Shown here piece after piece: positions 1-10,851 of a DNA stretch of 64,000 nt (position 1 is the first letter of the stretch; every line of letters starts with the position of its first letter). Below the pieces are notes generated by a model. That model had not been told where the DNA came from. It worked only from the letters and a program-made list of their open reading frames with translations, and did no database searches. The position numbers and the translations under genes were made by a program. The stretch is from Dirofilaria immitis (lineage: Eukaryota; Nematoda; Chromadorea; Rhabditida; Onchocercidae): positions 3,007,501 to 3,071,500 of the forward strand of contig JAKNDB010000092.1 in NCBI GenBank assembly GCA_024305405.1, written 5' to 3'.

Positions 1-135
1 ATTTTTCTATCCCATTTTTTAATTCATTTGTTCGTGATATCAACTTCTGTAGTATTCTTTGTCTATACTCTTTTCTTTACCATAAAAATCCAGTTTCTCA
101 TACTGATACTGAGGAAAATAACAAAAATCATTTGT

Positions 136-1656
136 TTATTTGATTGTTTGGATTACAATTTCTTTTACGAAACAAGCTAAAGTTTCTGCAGTAACAAGAA
201 ACTTATGAACCATTGGACTGATGAAGGATTTCGCCCGAGGTCCCCATTCATATGTTGTAACATCGTGGCCATTTCCATCCATTCCATTTGTGAAAGCTAG
301 CCAACCTTAGATGAGAATATATATCAGCATCATTACAACCGTGATGAACAAAACCAAGTAAAATACAAAATCACTATACTTGGCTAAAAAATTTGTACAT
401 AATTTCAAAAAAAAAGCAACTAAATAGAGTAACTTCAAAAAAAAATCAACTAAATAGAGTAACTGACTTTACGTAAACAGGAAAAAACTGACTTCGAAAA
501 GAGGTCTCACCTTGTGAAATGAATTCGGCAGTAGGTGTGGCTCCGAGTAATTTGTTTAGATCCGCTTGTTTCCCAAAACAACTATTTTCAGTAATACCCA
601 TTTCTTTCTTAAGCAAAAATATCACAAATACTTGAAGACAAACTAAAGTTTCTGCAGTAAATGTAAATCAGTTCTGTTTAAAATTTTAAACGATTTCCGA
701 TAACAAAACCGGAAGTTTTTAGACTCCTTATTAAAAAAGTAAAAAATTAACCAGGAAATTTTTTAATAAGTTCTCGGAAACGACATAACTAAGAGAATTA
801 GGATGATTCACCACATAAATGAACATCAGAATCGCAACCAATAGTCCATACTTTGCTTTATCCTATGACAAAGCATATGATATACAGTAATTTGATGAAA
901 TTTATGGAAAAATTTGAAAAATAAGTTTTGATAATTATAAACGTTCGTTGACAGTAGTAGCAAAACGGATACTTCATCTGAATAACAACTGTTTTCATCA
1001 GAAATCTCGTGTTGAATTTTTAAAGCATTTTTTGCATACAACCGGTATCCCTGAGAAGTTTTTGTTTTACATATCTGAAATGAATGAATTTTTGAAATTC
1101 AAACTGCGGAATGGAGTTTTATTAAAACAACAATAAATTTAGGTAATTTAGAATAGAAATGCGAAACATCCTTAGCCAAATAGTTCGAGCTCATTAACTT
1201 TTAGTTTTCCTGAAAAACATAAAACATACTTTCACGCCAATAATTTCGTCCAGAATATCAATCGTTTTGTCAATACACTGTTCCCACATCCTAATGTTTG
1301 AAACTTTGGTGCACTTTTTTTTCTGTTCTGAAAAGATGTAAACCATGAAAACCGTAATTAATTCAAATTTATACTATTTGATTGTTGATGCACTTCTTCA
1401 GTTTTCGTTATGAAAAAACAGCATGTGATTGTTGACACTCATTTCGTTTAGAAATAAATGATGCTATAAAATGCTTTGGAATTGAGGAAACTCGCAACAG
1501 TCTTATGGCACTTTAAGATTTATGAACAAGTGCAATTTTTGAAACTTTACATAACAGTACCTGCAAATAGAGTATTAACTGAGCCAGTTCAGCAGTTCGG
1601 TCTTCCAACATCTCTTTTTCATTTTCATTATGAATTACTGTCTCGCAAAAACGCAT
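136..1656 (-). CDS. MAGE-domain protein, NSE3-like (SMC5/6 complex subunit)
   Basis: Five exons read leftwards: 1656-1561, 1327-1230, 1074-943, 607-511, 305-136. About 197 residues, the size of a bare MAGE homology domain. The order of motifs matches the family: AELAQLILYLQ near residue 25 (family 'eLvqfLL'), WEQCIDKTIDILDEIIGVK, then QGYRLYAKNAL, the helix SDEVSVLLLLSTN, GKQADLNKLLGATPTAEFI, and the signature YEWGPRAKSF (family 'YeFlWGPRA'). NSE3-type MAGE proteins bind the NSE1 RING subunit and the NSE4 kleisin in the nuclear SMC5/6 DNA-repair complex; nematodes usually have one such gene, so NSE3 is my inference. Phases agree at all junctions except exon 2, which is one base short; one more A in the A8 run at 1315-1322 restores it. 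The start is the first ATG after an in-frame stop. I may be missing a 5' exon. Confidence 0.8.
404..463 (+). repeat. 30-bp tandem duplication
   Basis: Two head-to-tail copies (404-433 and 434-463) of a unit made of TTC, an A9 run and a GCAACTAAATAGAGTAAC-type tail, differing at one base. It lies in the last intron of the MAGE gene and looks like a recent local duplication with no evident function. Confidence 0.85.
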
Positions 1657-2929
1657 ATTCCGTAGAACTTTAAAAAATTCGGACCGAAGATTTCTAGGCA
1701 CAAACTTTCCTTAAACACCTTTAAAAACAATATGGAAGAAGAAATGACTTAACTTTCTTTACTGTTCAGTTTTACGAATACTTAATAGCAAAATATTAGT
1801 CTATATAAATAATGGAATATTAAAGTAATGTATTACATAATGAACACACATACAGTGATGAAAATTAAGCATTCTGAAAGAAGTTCGCGATAATCGCTAA
1901 AAAAAGAAACCAATGTTCATTTGATAAATCAATGCATTTTTTATTCAGTTCATAAAAATCATCATTAATTGATGGAAGCCATGCTCATTAAATAGCGAAA
2001 TGATAATAAATGCCGATTTTAGTACAAAGAGAATGGATAAACTGTCCCTCGCCATTCAACTTTCTTCCATTTCTTAATCACGAGATTTTTTTCAGATCAC
2101 TATATATGACTGAACTAACGAGTTAAAATAACTTCGGTCTAACGTTTCTTGCTTCAAAACTTTTAAGTCAAATATTTCCCCGGTTGCAGTATAACACAAT
2201 CGAACAATAACTGAGCTCCAACAGATCTACAGAAAAAACGAAGCAATAAAACGGTGACGAAAAATAACTGGATACTTTTAATTATGAACATGGTTATCAT
2301 TTTTATCTTATTTAGCTCATTTTTATCGATTGACTCATTTATACAGGAATTTAAATTTCAGTATAGCCGCAATATCTTTCCCATATTTAATCTTATGCAG
2401 CTATCATATCATTCAATCATTTCTTGAATATCATATGAGTCTAAATGCTTGACACTCATGGATTGAAGCCATGTTGGTCAAGTAGCAAGATAATATTTCG
2501 AATTGAAATAATCAGAGCTAAAAAGCTCAGCAAAGTCAAAGATGTGCAGAAACCAGGTTTTCACTTGATTTTCTTCATTTGAAGAATTTACATAAGGAAT
2601 TTACATAACAAATATGCAATCTCGATAATTGACATCATATTTGTTTCGATCTATAATAGGGGATTTCAAATTTAGACAATATGCAAATTTGCATGCATTG
2701 TGCTTGGCGGGTATACAATTGTTTCCCGCAAATTTCTTTTTGTTTCATACGGGAGCTCAAAAAGAAATTTGGATAGTTTTATGCAATGGTAGAACAACAA
2801 AGTTCCGTTCATACGATTGCATAATTTCCCTCTCTTGAGGTGGTTCTAATAACTTCGCTTAGTTTTCTTTTATATTCATTTTTAATCTCAGATAGTCCTT
2901 TTCTATATTTATATATTCTAGAAACAAAT
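1657..2929. other. Intergenic region between divergent genes
   Basis: About 1.3 kb between the minus-strand MAGE gene and the plus-strand orphan gene. The promoters of both should lie here. It is AT-rich and I see no convincing exon. Two loosely similar segments, near 1970-2015 and 2460-2500, share the words GAAGCCATG and TAGC, which hints at an old duplication. Confidence 0.5.
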
Positions 2930-4391
2930 ATGAATATAAGCGATTGGGCAAAGCCTGAAGTTGCCCAATTATTGGAACAATATATTCAGAAATCTGCTGA
3001 ATCAATCGAGGAATTAAAAGGAGAAATTCAACAAATTACGGGGAAGAGAACGATTAATAATTTGCGATGTCATCTGCAGCAATTTCGAAAGGTTATTCCT
3101 CGGATCTTATAAGAGCTTAAAATCTGTTTTACGGGATATTTCGATAAATAAAGAAATGGTGATGCAGTTTATAAAAGACATTAGATTAGACAATGAAAAC
3201 ATTAATCCGACAAAGAGCGAGGGAGTCTTCTACTTCGGACTTAAACCACTGAAAAAAATTGAAAAAATTGTCTTTTCCTCTTCCTCATCTCTCTTTATAT
3301 CAGTGATAGACATATACATAATTCTGCTGATAATAAAAACGGTAGTACTGTGATTTTCTGTAGGAAACTGCTGCTTACAAGCAACATTCAAAAGAAGATG
3401 AAACGTTCAATAAAAACAAAGAAAGTGACAATGAAATTAAGCAATATGATAACAGCAGAGAAGCTGCAGAAGAAAATCGTGTTTCTGTCGAAGAAACCGC
3501 AACATATAGTAACAGTTTCGGGCAAGGAATCAACCTACCAAGAGGAATGCCGATTAATAAACGGCGAGAAATAAATGAGAGGAAAAAACACATCGATCAC
3601 GTTCCGGATAATGCGGAAGTATTCAGCATTCGTACGCGCACATTCCGAAAAGAAACACGAAGTTCGACACGACGAAAGGAAGAATTAAGAATATTGAAAA
3701 GTTATAGAAATCACAGACGAAAAAAGATAAAAAATGTATCACCAATGACAATAATAGACAGGTGAAGTTTCATATTCCAATTTCTTTGTTAAACATTTCT
3801 AGTTTTGATTTACGACAACGGTGGAAAACTGATCTTTCTCTCACTTTTGCTCTGATTCTAACCTTGTTAAAGTGAGACAGTACTGATTAAATAGAGAGAT
3901 TAAATTTGAGGTGATTATCTCTTTTCAGAAGACCTCATGAAATAGTAGTTGCACTACTGCTGAAAATAAATTTCAGAGAGAAGAAATTAAATGAAACAAC
4001 AAATAGCGAACACGAAGTAACGGTTGCTTCAATGAAGTCTAATGTAAGACCAGCTAAAACAGCGATACATTCAGTTCAATCTACTATATTCATTTTAGCG
4101 AAACCAATTAAACCAAGAGTAATTTTGCGCCGTGCAACATTGACGAGACCGGAATGTATAGAATTAGCCACAGGGACGACTGTTTCCATTTGGAACAATG
4201 CCATTGTCACGTCATGTTCGCATAACACATCTGGCCTGGATGCTTATAGGAATGATAATATTGCTTTACCGTGGCATTCTATTATTCCCGTCTCGAATAA
4301 TGCCACTGTCACGCCATATTCGCGTAATACATCTAGTTTGAATGATCATAGAAATGACAATATTACTTCGCTGTGGCAGCCTGTCAGCTAG
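2930..4391 (+). CDS. Orphan basic, charged protein with C-terminal internal repeat
   Basis: I do not recognise the family. Exon 1 starts at ATG 2930 with an acidic helical, possibly coiled-coil segment (WAKPEVAQLLEQYIQKSAES). It breaks frame at the GG of 3091-3092; dropping one G joins it to KLFLGSYKSLKSVLRDIS and on to about 3269. Exon 2 (3364-3761) is rich in Lys, Arg and Glu, with runs such as KRREINERKKH and NHRRKKIKN that resemble nuclear localisation signals. Exon 3 (3929-4391) is phase-compatible with exon 2 (AG|A) and ends in two degenerate copies of a ~34-residue unit. The stop TAG at 4389 is followed in the same frame by ESTTLESDPK and an excellent donor (AAAG|GTAAGC, near 4421), so the stop may be an error or the gene may run on. 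It lies upstream of MED27 on the same strand. Exon 1's 3' end is unresolved. Confidence 0.5.
4184..4388 (+). repeat. Internal ~102-bp coding tandem repeat
   Basis: Two consecutive units in the last exon of the orphan gene. Both carry the ordered words NNA(I/T)VT, (H/R)NTS, and RND NI followed by LW or LPW. The frame is kept between copies while the sequence has diverged, which suggests an old duplication under protein-level constraint. Confidence 0.7.
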
Positions 4392-4931
4392 GAATCGACC
4401 ACCTTAGAAAGCGATCCCAAAGGTAAGCCACTACTAACGGAAGTGTCATTTAACAGCGACGGACACTATTCGAAACTGAACAAAAATCTCATTTGAACCA
4501 TTCTAGATTTAACGGATAGGTTGGGGACGCGTTAAATTGACTTTACTGTTGTCTCCGCTATCGAGATAAATAGGGGGTTGGAAGTTAGCGAAGGTGTTCC
4601 GCTATTCAGCAATAAATTCATGAGTTTGGGTGGGACCGATTTCACTAGCGTTTCGCACTTTTTATTGTTTACAGAATTAAAATGGAAATGGATTATTCGG
4701 AAAGGAAAGATTAGGTTTTTTTTCATAAATATAATTTAAAACAGCCATTTTTGGAGTAACATCTTTTCCGTTCCATTTGTTTCTACTTCTTTTCTGTAAA
4801 TTAGTGCTCAGTAGTTTTTTTTAATGTTCACTATTGGTCTGTGCAGTTATGACGTTACTTCTTTGTTGAATTACCGTATTAAATTTGCTTTAGAAGTTTA
4901 TATTGATTCAAGTTATTCTTCGGGTAATGAG
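4392..4931. other. Intergenic segment with an unassigned open frame
   Basis: This holds the likely MED27 promoter. Between about 4534 and 4737 a plus-strand frame stays open and reads coding-like (VVSAIEINRGLEVSEG, then MSLGGTDFTSVSHFLLF), ending in a basic stretch. It has no clean acceptor or donor linking it to either neighbour. It could be a missed exon of the orphan gene or chance. Confidence 0.3.
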
Positions 4932-7900
4932 ATGCAGGAAATCTCTCCAGTCAGCAGTTTCAGTCGTTGACAACTCACTTAGATTATTGTAGGTTTCGGT
5001 TTTATCTTTCGTGAAATCGTTATTTATAGTAAAATTTTATGGTTTAATTGTCGAGAAAACACTGAAAATGTGATTTTGAAAAAATTTTCGAAATTAAAAG
5101 GATATGGAGATTTTCATTATATGAAAACAGAAATGGGAAAAATGAAAAAAATTAGTTAATTGAAATTTAGATAAATTGTTAAAAATAAACTAGTTCAGAA
5201 CTGAATTAGTAGTAAGTTGCAGTATAGAATTTTAAGGTCTGAATGCATTGCGTTTACTTCGAAACGAAGTTATATCTGTGCATCGCCGAATAGTAGAAAA
5301 TAATTGGGAAGTTGATCCAGCTGATAGCGAAAAGACATTAGAAGAAAGACTCGATTTCATCAATCAGATTTATGAGTAAGTTTTTTTATATCGTATTGAG
5401 AAATTGTTTATTAAGTTAAATTCAGGTCAAAGTTTATTGTTCGATCGGAATTTTGAGTATTCGGTGCAGTTTAGTTTCGAATATAGAAATTTTGATTATG
5501 CTGTGGTATTTAGGAAGTATTTGGTTATGCCAGTTTTCTTAAATGATATTCATTTGTTACTCTGAAAACAAGTCAAGCATTAAACTCTTGCTGTTTATTC
5601 CTAGCTTCTGAACACACGTCGAGTTGTGCTTCCCAGTGTCTGTGTTCATCACCCTGTATTTCCTAGATTGAGTTTATTAAATGCAAAAAAGGATGGATTC
5701 GTTTAAAATCTATTTGAGATCCAATTCAAGAAAAATAATATTTACAGATGCAGTCTTATTTTCATTGTAACTCGAATCAAGTGTAATTTAATGTATATAA
5801 AATAACCTAATAACATATAGATCTATACAATATTAAATTATTACATTAGTAATATGGTGAATATCATCAATAGATTTATTCATTGAAAATGTATAAGAAG
5901 TTGTGGTATATATTATGTATACTACATAAGGACAAATCCGCTTACAATGCTAATTTTGAATCACTTGTATTCATAAGCAACAGTAAAATATCTCTTGTTT
6001 AGGCATGAACCTTCAATGTCTTATTTTCATCTGTCAAGTACTTAAACATTCAGAAACTTAGTTTTGATTAAGAAAAAAATTATATCTAATTTTGAGTGAA
6101 ACAAAAATAAATTATTAAGAAAAATAGAAAAATTTATATCCATTCAAAATACGAAGTTTTGTACATTGTTAAAATATATAAAGTACATTATGAATAGATG
6201 CATTAATCTAGAGAATCAAAAATATATTATAATCGATGGTGTTTTGCGTTCTTTGGAGATTATAGGTTTGATTTAAATATTATGTTCCAGCTGTTAATGA
6301 AGCTTAAATTGTATCTTTTGAAACATCCATTTAGATAGCATAATTTTAGATTCGCATTATTTGATTCCTTTTCTTTGGTATTATGGAGCTAATCTTGTTT
6401 TCTTTTCTTTGATGTTTCATAAATTGATAGATTGGCATAATCTGCTGGTCCTATGAGTTCTTTGCTTATATTTGCATATATCGCAATGATATATATTTTC
6501 AAAGCTGAATTAACATATTCAGCCAGCAGTGATATTCTTTTTGTAGTAACCTAGAATCACATGCCAAACAGCTGCCAACCTCGACACCTATGACGGTACA
6601 GATGGAGCGATTAAGTCGATTTCTGCATGATGGGCAGATCGATCCACATATCAATGAATTATACGATAAAGCGCTGGAAGCATCGACATGGATGGAAACA
6701 AATAATGTTATTTTTACTTCTGTATTTTTCTCATATTTCTGCTGTTCGCCTCCAGATTTTCTATGCCTTTATTATATATTTTAGCAGTTATTGCAAATGT
6801 ATGCGGAATTCCTACGCACTGTTGTGGGTAATCGACGACGATCAATAATGACAGACCGACCGATATCATACTCGAATTACGGACTTACTTCATCGCCGCA
6901 AAGTATTTTCGAACAAACATTGACAGTTGTGCTAAAAGATCCAAATATTAAGAAAATTGGTCTTGTTGGACGATATCTGGAGAAAAGTACTCTATCGGCT
7001 ATTGTTGAAGTAAGTACATTACTATTGAAATATTGGTTTGAGTATTGAAATTGATGTTGCATGTGTATTATTTCGAAGTATTAATAATCTCAGTTATTTA
7101 TATTGAAAATTATAAATTTATTTGATTTTGTAGAATTCGTATTATTGAAAAATTTCTTCAAGTCATTTGCTCAACTGATACATGATACAACAGCTGGTGC
7201 AAGTGAAATAAAAAGTACTGCTAAATTTATGTAAATTGTGCAGTAGTTGTTTTATTTATTCTTTTATAGTTCAAATTTGGACAGGTGGTAGATAAACAGT
7301 ACGTCTGTTTGCTCAAGATGCTTATGGTTGTTAATAGTGGTCTACCGGAATTTGTGCAAATGATTGCTCCTCATGAAGATTGGTCTTATTTGGATGTTGG
7401 TTTTGCTCAGGTCTGTCTTTTTCATCAAATTTGTTTTTGCTTTTCAATAGAATGTTGGTTTTTGCCTATCTTCATAAGAAGTTACTCATATTTTTTAACA
7501 AACAAAAAGCTAGAATTGAGTTTTTCATGGATATTGTCATTAAAAATTTAATTACAAGTTTAACTCCTCTATAAAAACTTTTGTGAAAAATCACATGTTT
7601 CTTGCTTTAGGTTGATATTCATAAAGAAAGTCGATATTTAGTATATCGGAAAATGAGTGTTCAAGCAAACATACATTTGATGCAGACAATAATGCCGTGC
7701 ATTGATATTCGAAATGCACACACACTTTCATATGTCCTAAATCTATTTGCAAAATTTTCTGGAGTATTCGATATAAAATGTCGTGTTTGCAAGTAAGTTT
7801 ATTATTTCGTGTATAATAATACGGCGGTGGCTTCAAAAATTCTAAGCAAAATTACGGATGTTAATGCAGCTGAAAGGATCAATTCAAGAAATTAACTGCT

Positions 7901-8066
7901 TGAAGTATAATTGTTAGAGCAGAAGAATATTTAAGACCCTATATCGAATATCCCCTTTTCTCAGTCAAGAATCAATATTTTCAGAAAAATAATGAAAGAT
8001 TATCTGCCCCCACTGATGTTCGATCTTCGATGTCCGAAGAATGCATTGCACGAATCGTGTCGATAA
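4932..8066 (+). CDS. mdt-27: Mediator complex subunit 27 (MED27)
   Basis: Seven exons: 4932-4988, 5237-5375, 6547-6706, 6785-7009, 7270-7410, 7611-7792, 7985-8066, about 328 residues (human about 311). MED27 is a nuclear Mediator tail/upper-middle subunit that links activators to RNA polymerase II. The N-terminal helix has NALRLLRNEV; the middle has ETLEERLDFINQIY; the C-terminal third has SYVLNLFAKFSGVF followed by the family's Cys motif CRVCK, then DYLPPLMFDLR and a terminal HESCR, which parallels the end of human MED27. All exon phases agree. The start ATG at 4932 requires one extra C in the CC at 4945-4946; with it the N-terminus reads SPSQQFQSLTTHLDY. The open frame at 4534-4737 just upstream is unassigned and could be an alternative first exon. 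The gene symbol follows C. elegans usage. Confidence 0.87.
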
Positions 8067-8602
8067 TTATCCACCTGAAAGTTTTGGTCACTTAGATATG
8101 ACTGAATTTTTTTGAATTTGATCTCATTAGTTTAAAATATTTCATTCGTTTTTTCTAATTACTTGGAAAAATGAATTATGATGAATCATGAAAAATTACA
8201 CTTGACATTCCTAATTTGTGATTTTCACAAAGCTGAAGTTGAAGTGTTCGCTTTTGCAGCTGAATAATATTATAAATGAATCCTAGTCAAAATGTTTTTT
8301 CCTTGTTTTTGTATTTCGTTATTATGTTGCTGGTGTTATGAAAATATCGCTGGCTTTTTCTTTTGTTTACTTTTTCCGTTTTTGTTTTTAGTTTTTTTAC
8401 TTAATTTATGAAAGTTCATTTTCTTAAGGCTTGAATTTGATAATAATGAAAGTATCAAATTTTCTTACCACTATTTGCTGAATTTGTAAAATTGTTTGCT
8501 ATTCATTATTAAGTTTTTGTTCATCTTTCAAGTTATTTCATAGTTCGCCATTTGGATATTCAAATAAAATATCTAGAAGTTTTCGCTTGTGTATTTCGTT
8601 AT

Positions 8603-10026
8603 ATGGCAAAATTTATATTTAGTATGACATTGGTAAGATTTTAGTAATTTCTATCCGGCCTATTTTATTGTACAGCTGATTTTAGAAGGTGAATGAAGCG
8701 ATTTTTGCTAATTTACGTTCAGCTGTCGCTCAGTTAGATCAAAGAAATCCGGAAAATCTTGTAAGTTTTATGATTTCGTTTTCTAAGGTTGCAAATTATT
8801 TACCGTTTTAAAATACATGCTTGCGTATTTATGTTTTCAGTACACTATAATCTGATACATCTTACTGTGTTCAAACATTCCCGTAAATTTATAATGCAAG
8901 CCGAATTTAATGGAAAACAAGTAGTGAACGACATGTGTTTCTTTAGTTGATATTATTTCACTCGAAAAAATTATTTGTTTAAAAAGTGGCTAGTGGAAGG
9001 AATAATATCCTTAGCTTCTAACATGAAACGGTTAGTAAAATGTCTTCAAATTCATGCTATGGAAATTGCAACCTTTCAGAGAACGGTGAAGATTGAGGGT
9101 GCAGAACGTGTCACAGTAGATTCGTCGGCATTGCATTGTCCTATTTGTTTTTGTATATTCCCTTCGGTACCATTCATCCTTAAATGCGGTCATTCATTTT
9201 GTCAGAAATGTGTCAGAAAGCTTGTCGAGAATTCGTGCTTTGAGCACGGCACGGTTTCGTTTCTTCATAGATCTTCAAACCTTTGGTTCCTTTGCTTCAT
9301 TTTTATTTATAATACAAATAGGATTGTATTAACTAAATTTAAATTAACGTCTGTTAGAGAAAAGCACACCTGTACGAGAAATGCACATGCAACAGCCAAA
9401 GATGACATTTTTATCACACTTAGACCACTCGATTTCACTGTTCCAGTTCATTATGATTTCAATCAGGTTTTTGAATGTCCAATATGCCGTCAAGTAACTT
9501 CCTCTGGAATATATTTCACTAAAAATTATTTGGTTAACGCTCTGCTGCAATCAATATGCGAAATTAGTCAGGATGAGAAAGAAGACTCCGTGAATTCTAA
9601 TTTAAGGCTTTCGGTATTTTTTTTCCTGCAAAAATTTCCAGTTTTTCAGTTTTTATTCTCAGAATACTTTAATTCTTTGTAAGCGATACAGATTAAATAA
9701 AATGTTTCAGGTATTAGGTATCATTAAAAACTTTGTTGTATAGTGGTACACATGAGACGTTGTACAAGATAACTATCTAATTTTCTTGGGCAATTAATTT
9801 GAAAGATATGCATATATATTTTAATTTTATCATTCTGCTGCTTTGAATGATTTTTCAGTACCAACTGATTTCTCGGAAATTTTTGGAAGAGCAAGAGAAA
9901 AATAAGATTTTACGAAGGAAATATGAAGAGGAACGACTTCGTAGCCGTCGATATCTTGTTCTTTTGCTTATGGAAAGTGCATTATTGTTAGGTTTTGCGT
10001 CTTTATATAAATTATTGTTTTCCTGA
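8603..10026 (+). CDS. Tail-anchored RING-finger E3 ubiquitin ligase
   Basis: Five exons: 8603-8632, 8686-8760, 9080-9253, 9467-9613, 9859-10026, all joined in phase 0, about 197 residues. The RING runs CPICFCIFPSV, then LKCGHSFCQKC, then VFECPICRQ: a C3HC4-type set of eight zinc ligands. The last exon is a charged helix (FLEEQEKNKILRRKYEEE) followed by a single hydrophobic segment (YLVLLLMESALLLGFASLY) and a short end, typical of a tail anchor in the ER or outer mitochondrial membrane. The probable role is membrane-bound ubiquitin ligation; the substrate is unknown. The stretch 9254-9466 has no stop and could be translated, but it has a consensus acceptor (TTTCAATCAG) and splicing it out gives normal RING spacing. 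ATG 8624 is an alternative start. Confidence 0.75.
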
Positions 10027-10851
10027 CCCTAACATCAGTATACTATTTTTTTGCATCGATGCGTTGTTCTGAATCGAAGATTAAAGATAAAGGAAAATCA
10101 CTAAAATTTTTTGGCGATTTTGATTTTTTTTTGGTTCTGTTATGTATTGCGGTATATTTTTATGTGAACTTTTTGAAAATGTTTCAAAGACCCTGTTGGA
10201 AGAAAACTTTTAATATTTATAATATATTAAAAGAATTTGCACAATGCATTAATTTAATATTTAACACCATAGAAGAAGATATAGAGATAACAAACTTGAT
10301 GCTTATTCTAATAACACTGAGAAGGTTTACTGTGTCTGCTTCTAATCTTTATTTTTAAAAAAAAGTGTATCTAAAGGTACTAATAATGAAAAGTGTAAAT
10401 GAAGTTATCTGATTATTATCAATTCTATATTTTTGTCCTTAAGAGAATTACAAAAATGTGCAGTTGGTATCTTTGATAATGAGAAAAAAGCGATCGCGAT
10501 CGTTTTTTTTTGTTTTATTATTGTATGGTTAATGAAACTTGGAAAATGCAAGGAAAAAACAGATTGAGGACCGATTAATTTAAAGTAACTTGTTTGCATA
10601 TGTTCTCTCTCTATAATTCCAAATAGCAGCAAACATACGACAATAAAAACGATGAAAAGAAAATTGATTAAATTTACCAAACTTTTGGAAGGAACGTTTG
10701 AGAGGGTGGAGACAATATCACGAAACTGGGATGCATTGTAATAGAAATCTGGTTTATTTAAAAGTATTGTTTTAATATCAATATTGGTTTGCTCAGATTT
10801 TATTAATATCTTCTGCCTATTGCTTGCTGGCTTAACCTTTTGTTACCACGA
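10027..10851. other. RING-P450 intergenic region
   Basis: The 3' UTR of the RING gene and the P450 promoter. Open frames on both strands (10059-10358 plus, 10405-10680 minus) are hydrophobic and low-complexity, without splice context, and I do not call them genes. The region contains the palindrome at 10491-10502. Confidence 0.5.
10484..10510. other. CpG-rich perfect palindrome flanked by A and T runs
   Basis: CGATCGCGATCG (10491-10502) equals its own reverse complement. It is preceded by A6G and followed by T8, so the palindrome almost extends into the homopolymers. Two GATC words and several CpGs in a 70% AT setting make it stand out. Function unknown. Confidence 0.8.

Noticed and set aside
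826..940. C-terminal part of the minus-strand open frame after LLLLSTN
   Set aside because: A donor at 942-941 splices in phase to the next MAGE exon; the remainder is intron.
8975..9079. Upstream part of the long RING open frame as the N-terminus
   Set aside because: TTTCAG at 9074-9079 is a good acceptor in phase with the exon at 8686-8760, and the upstream residues lack domain character.
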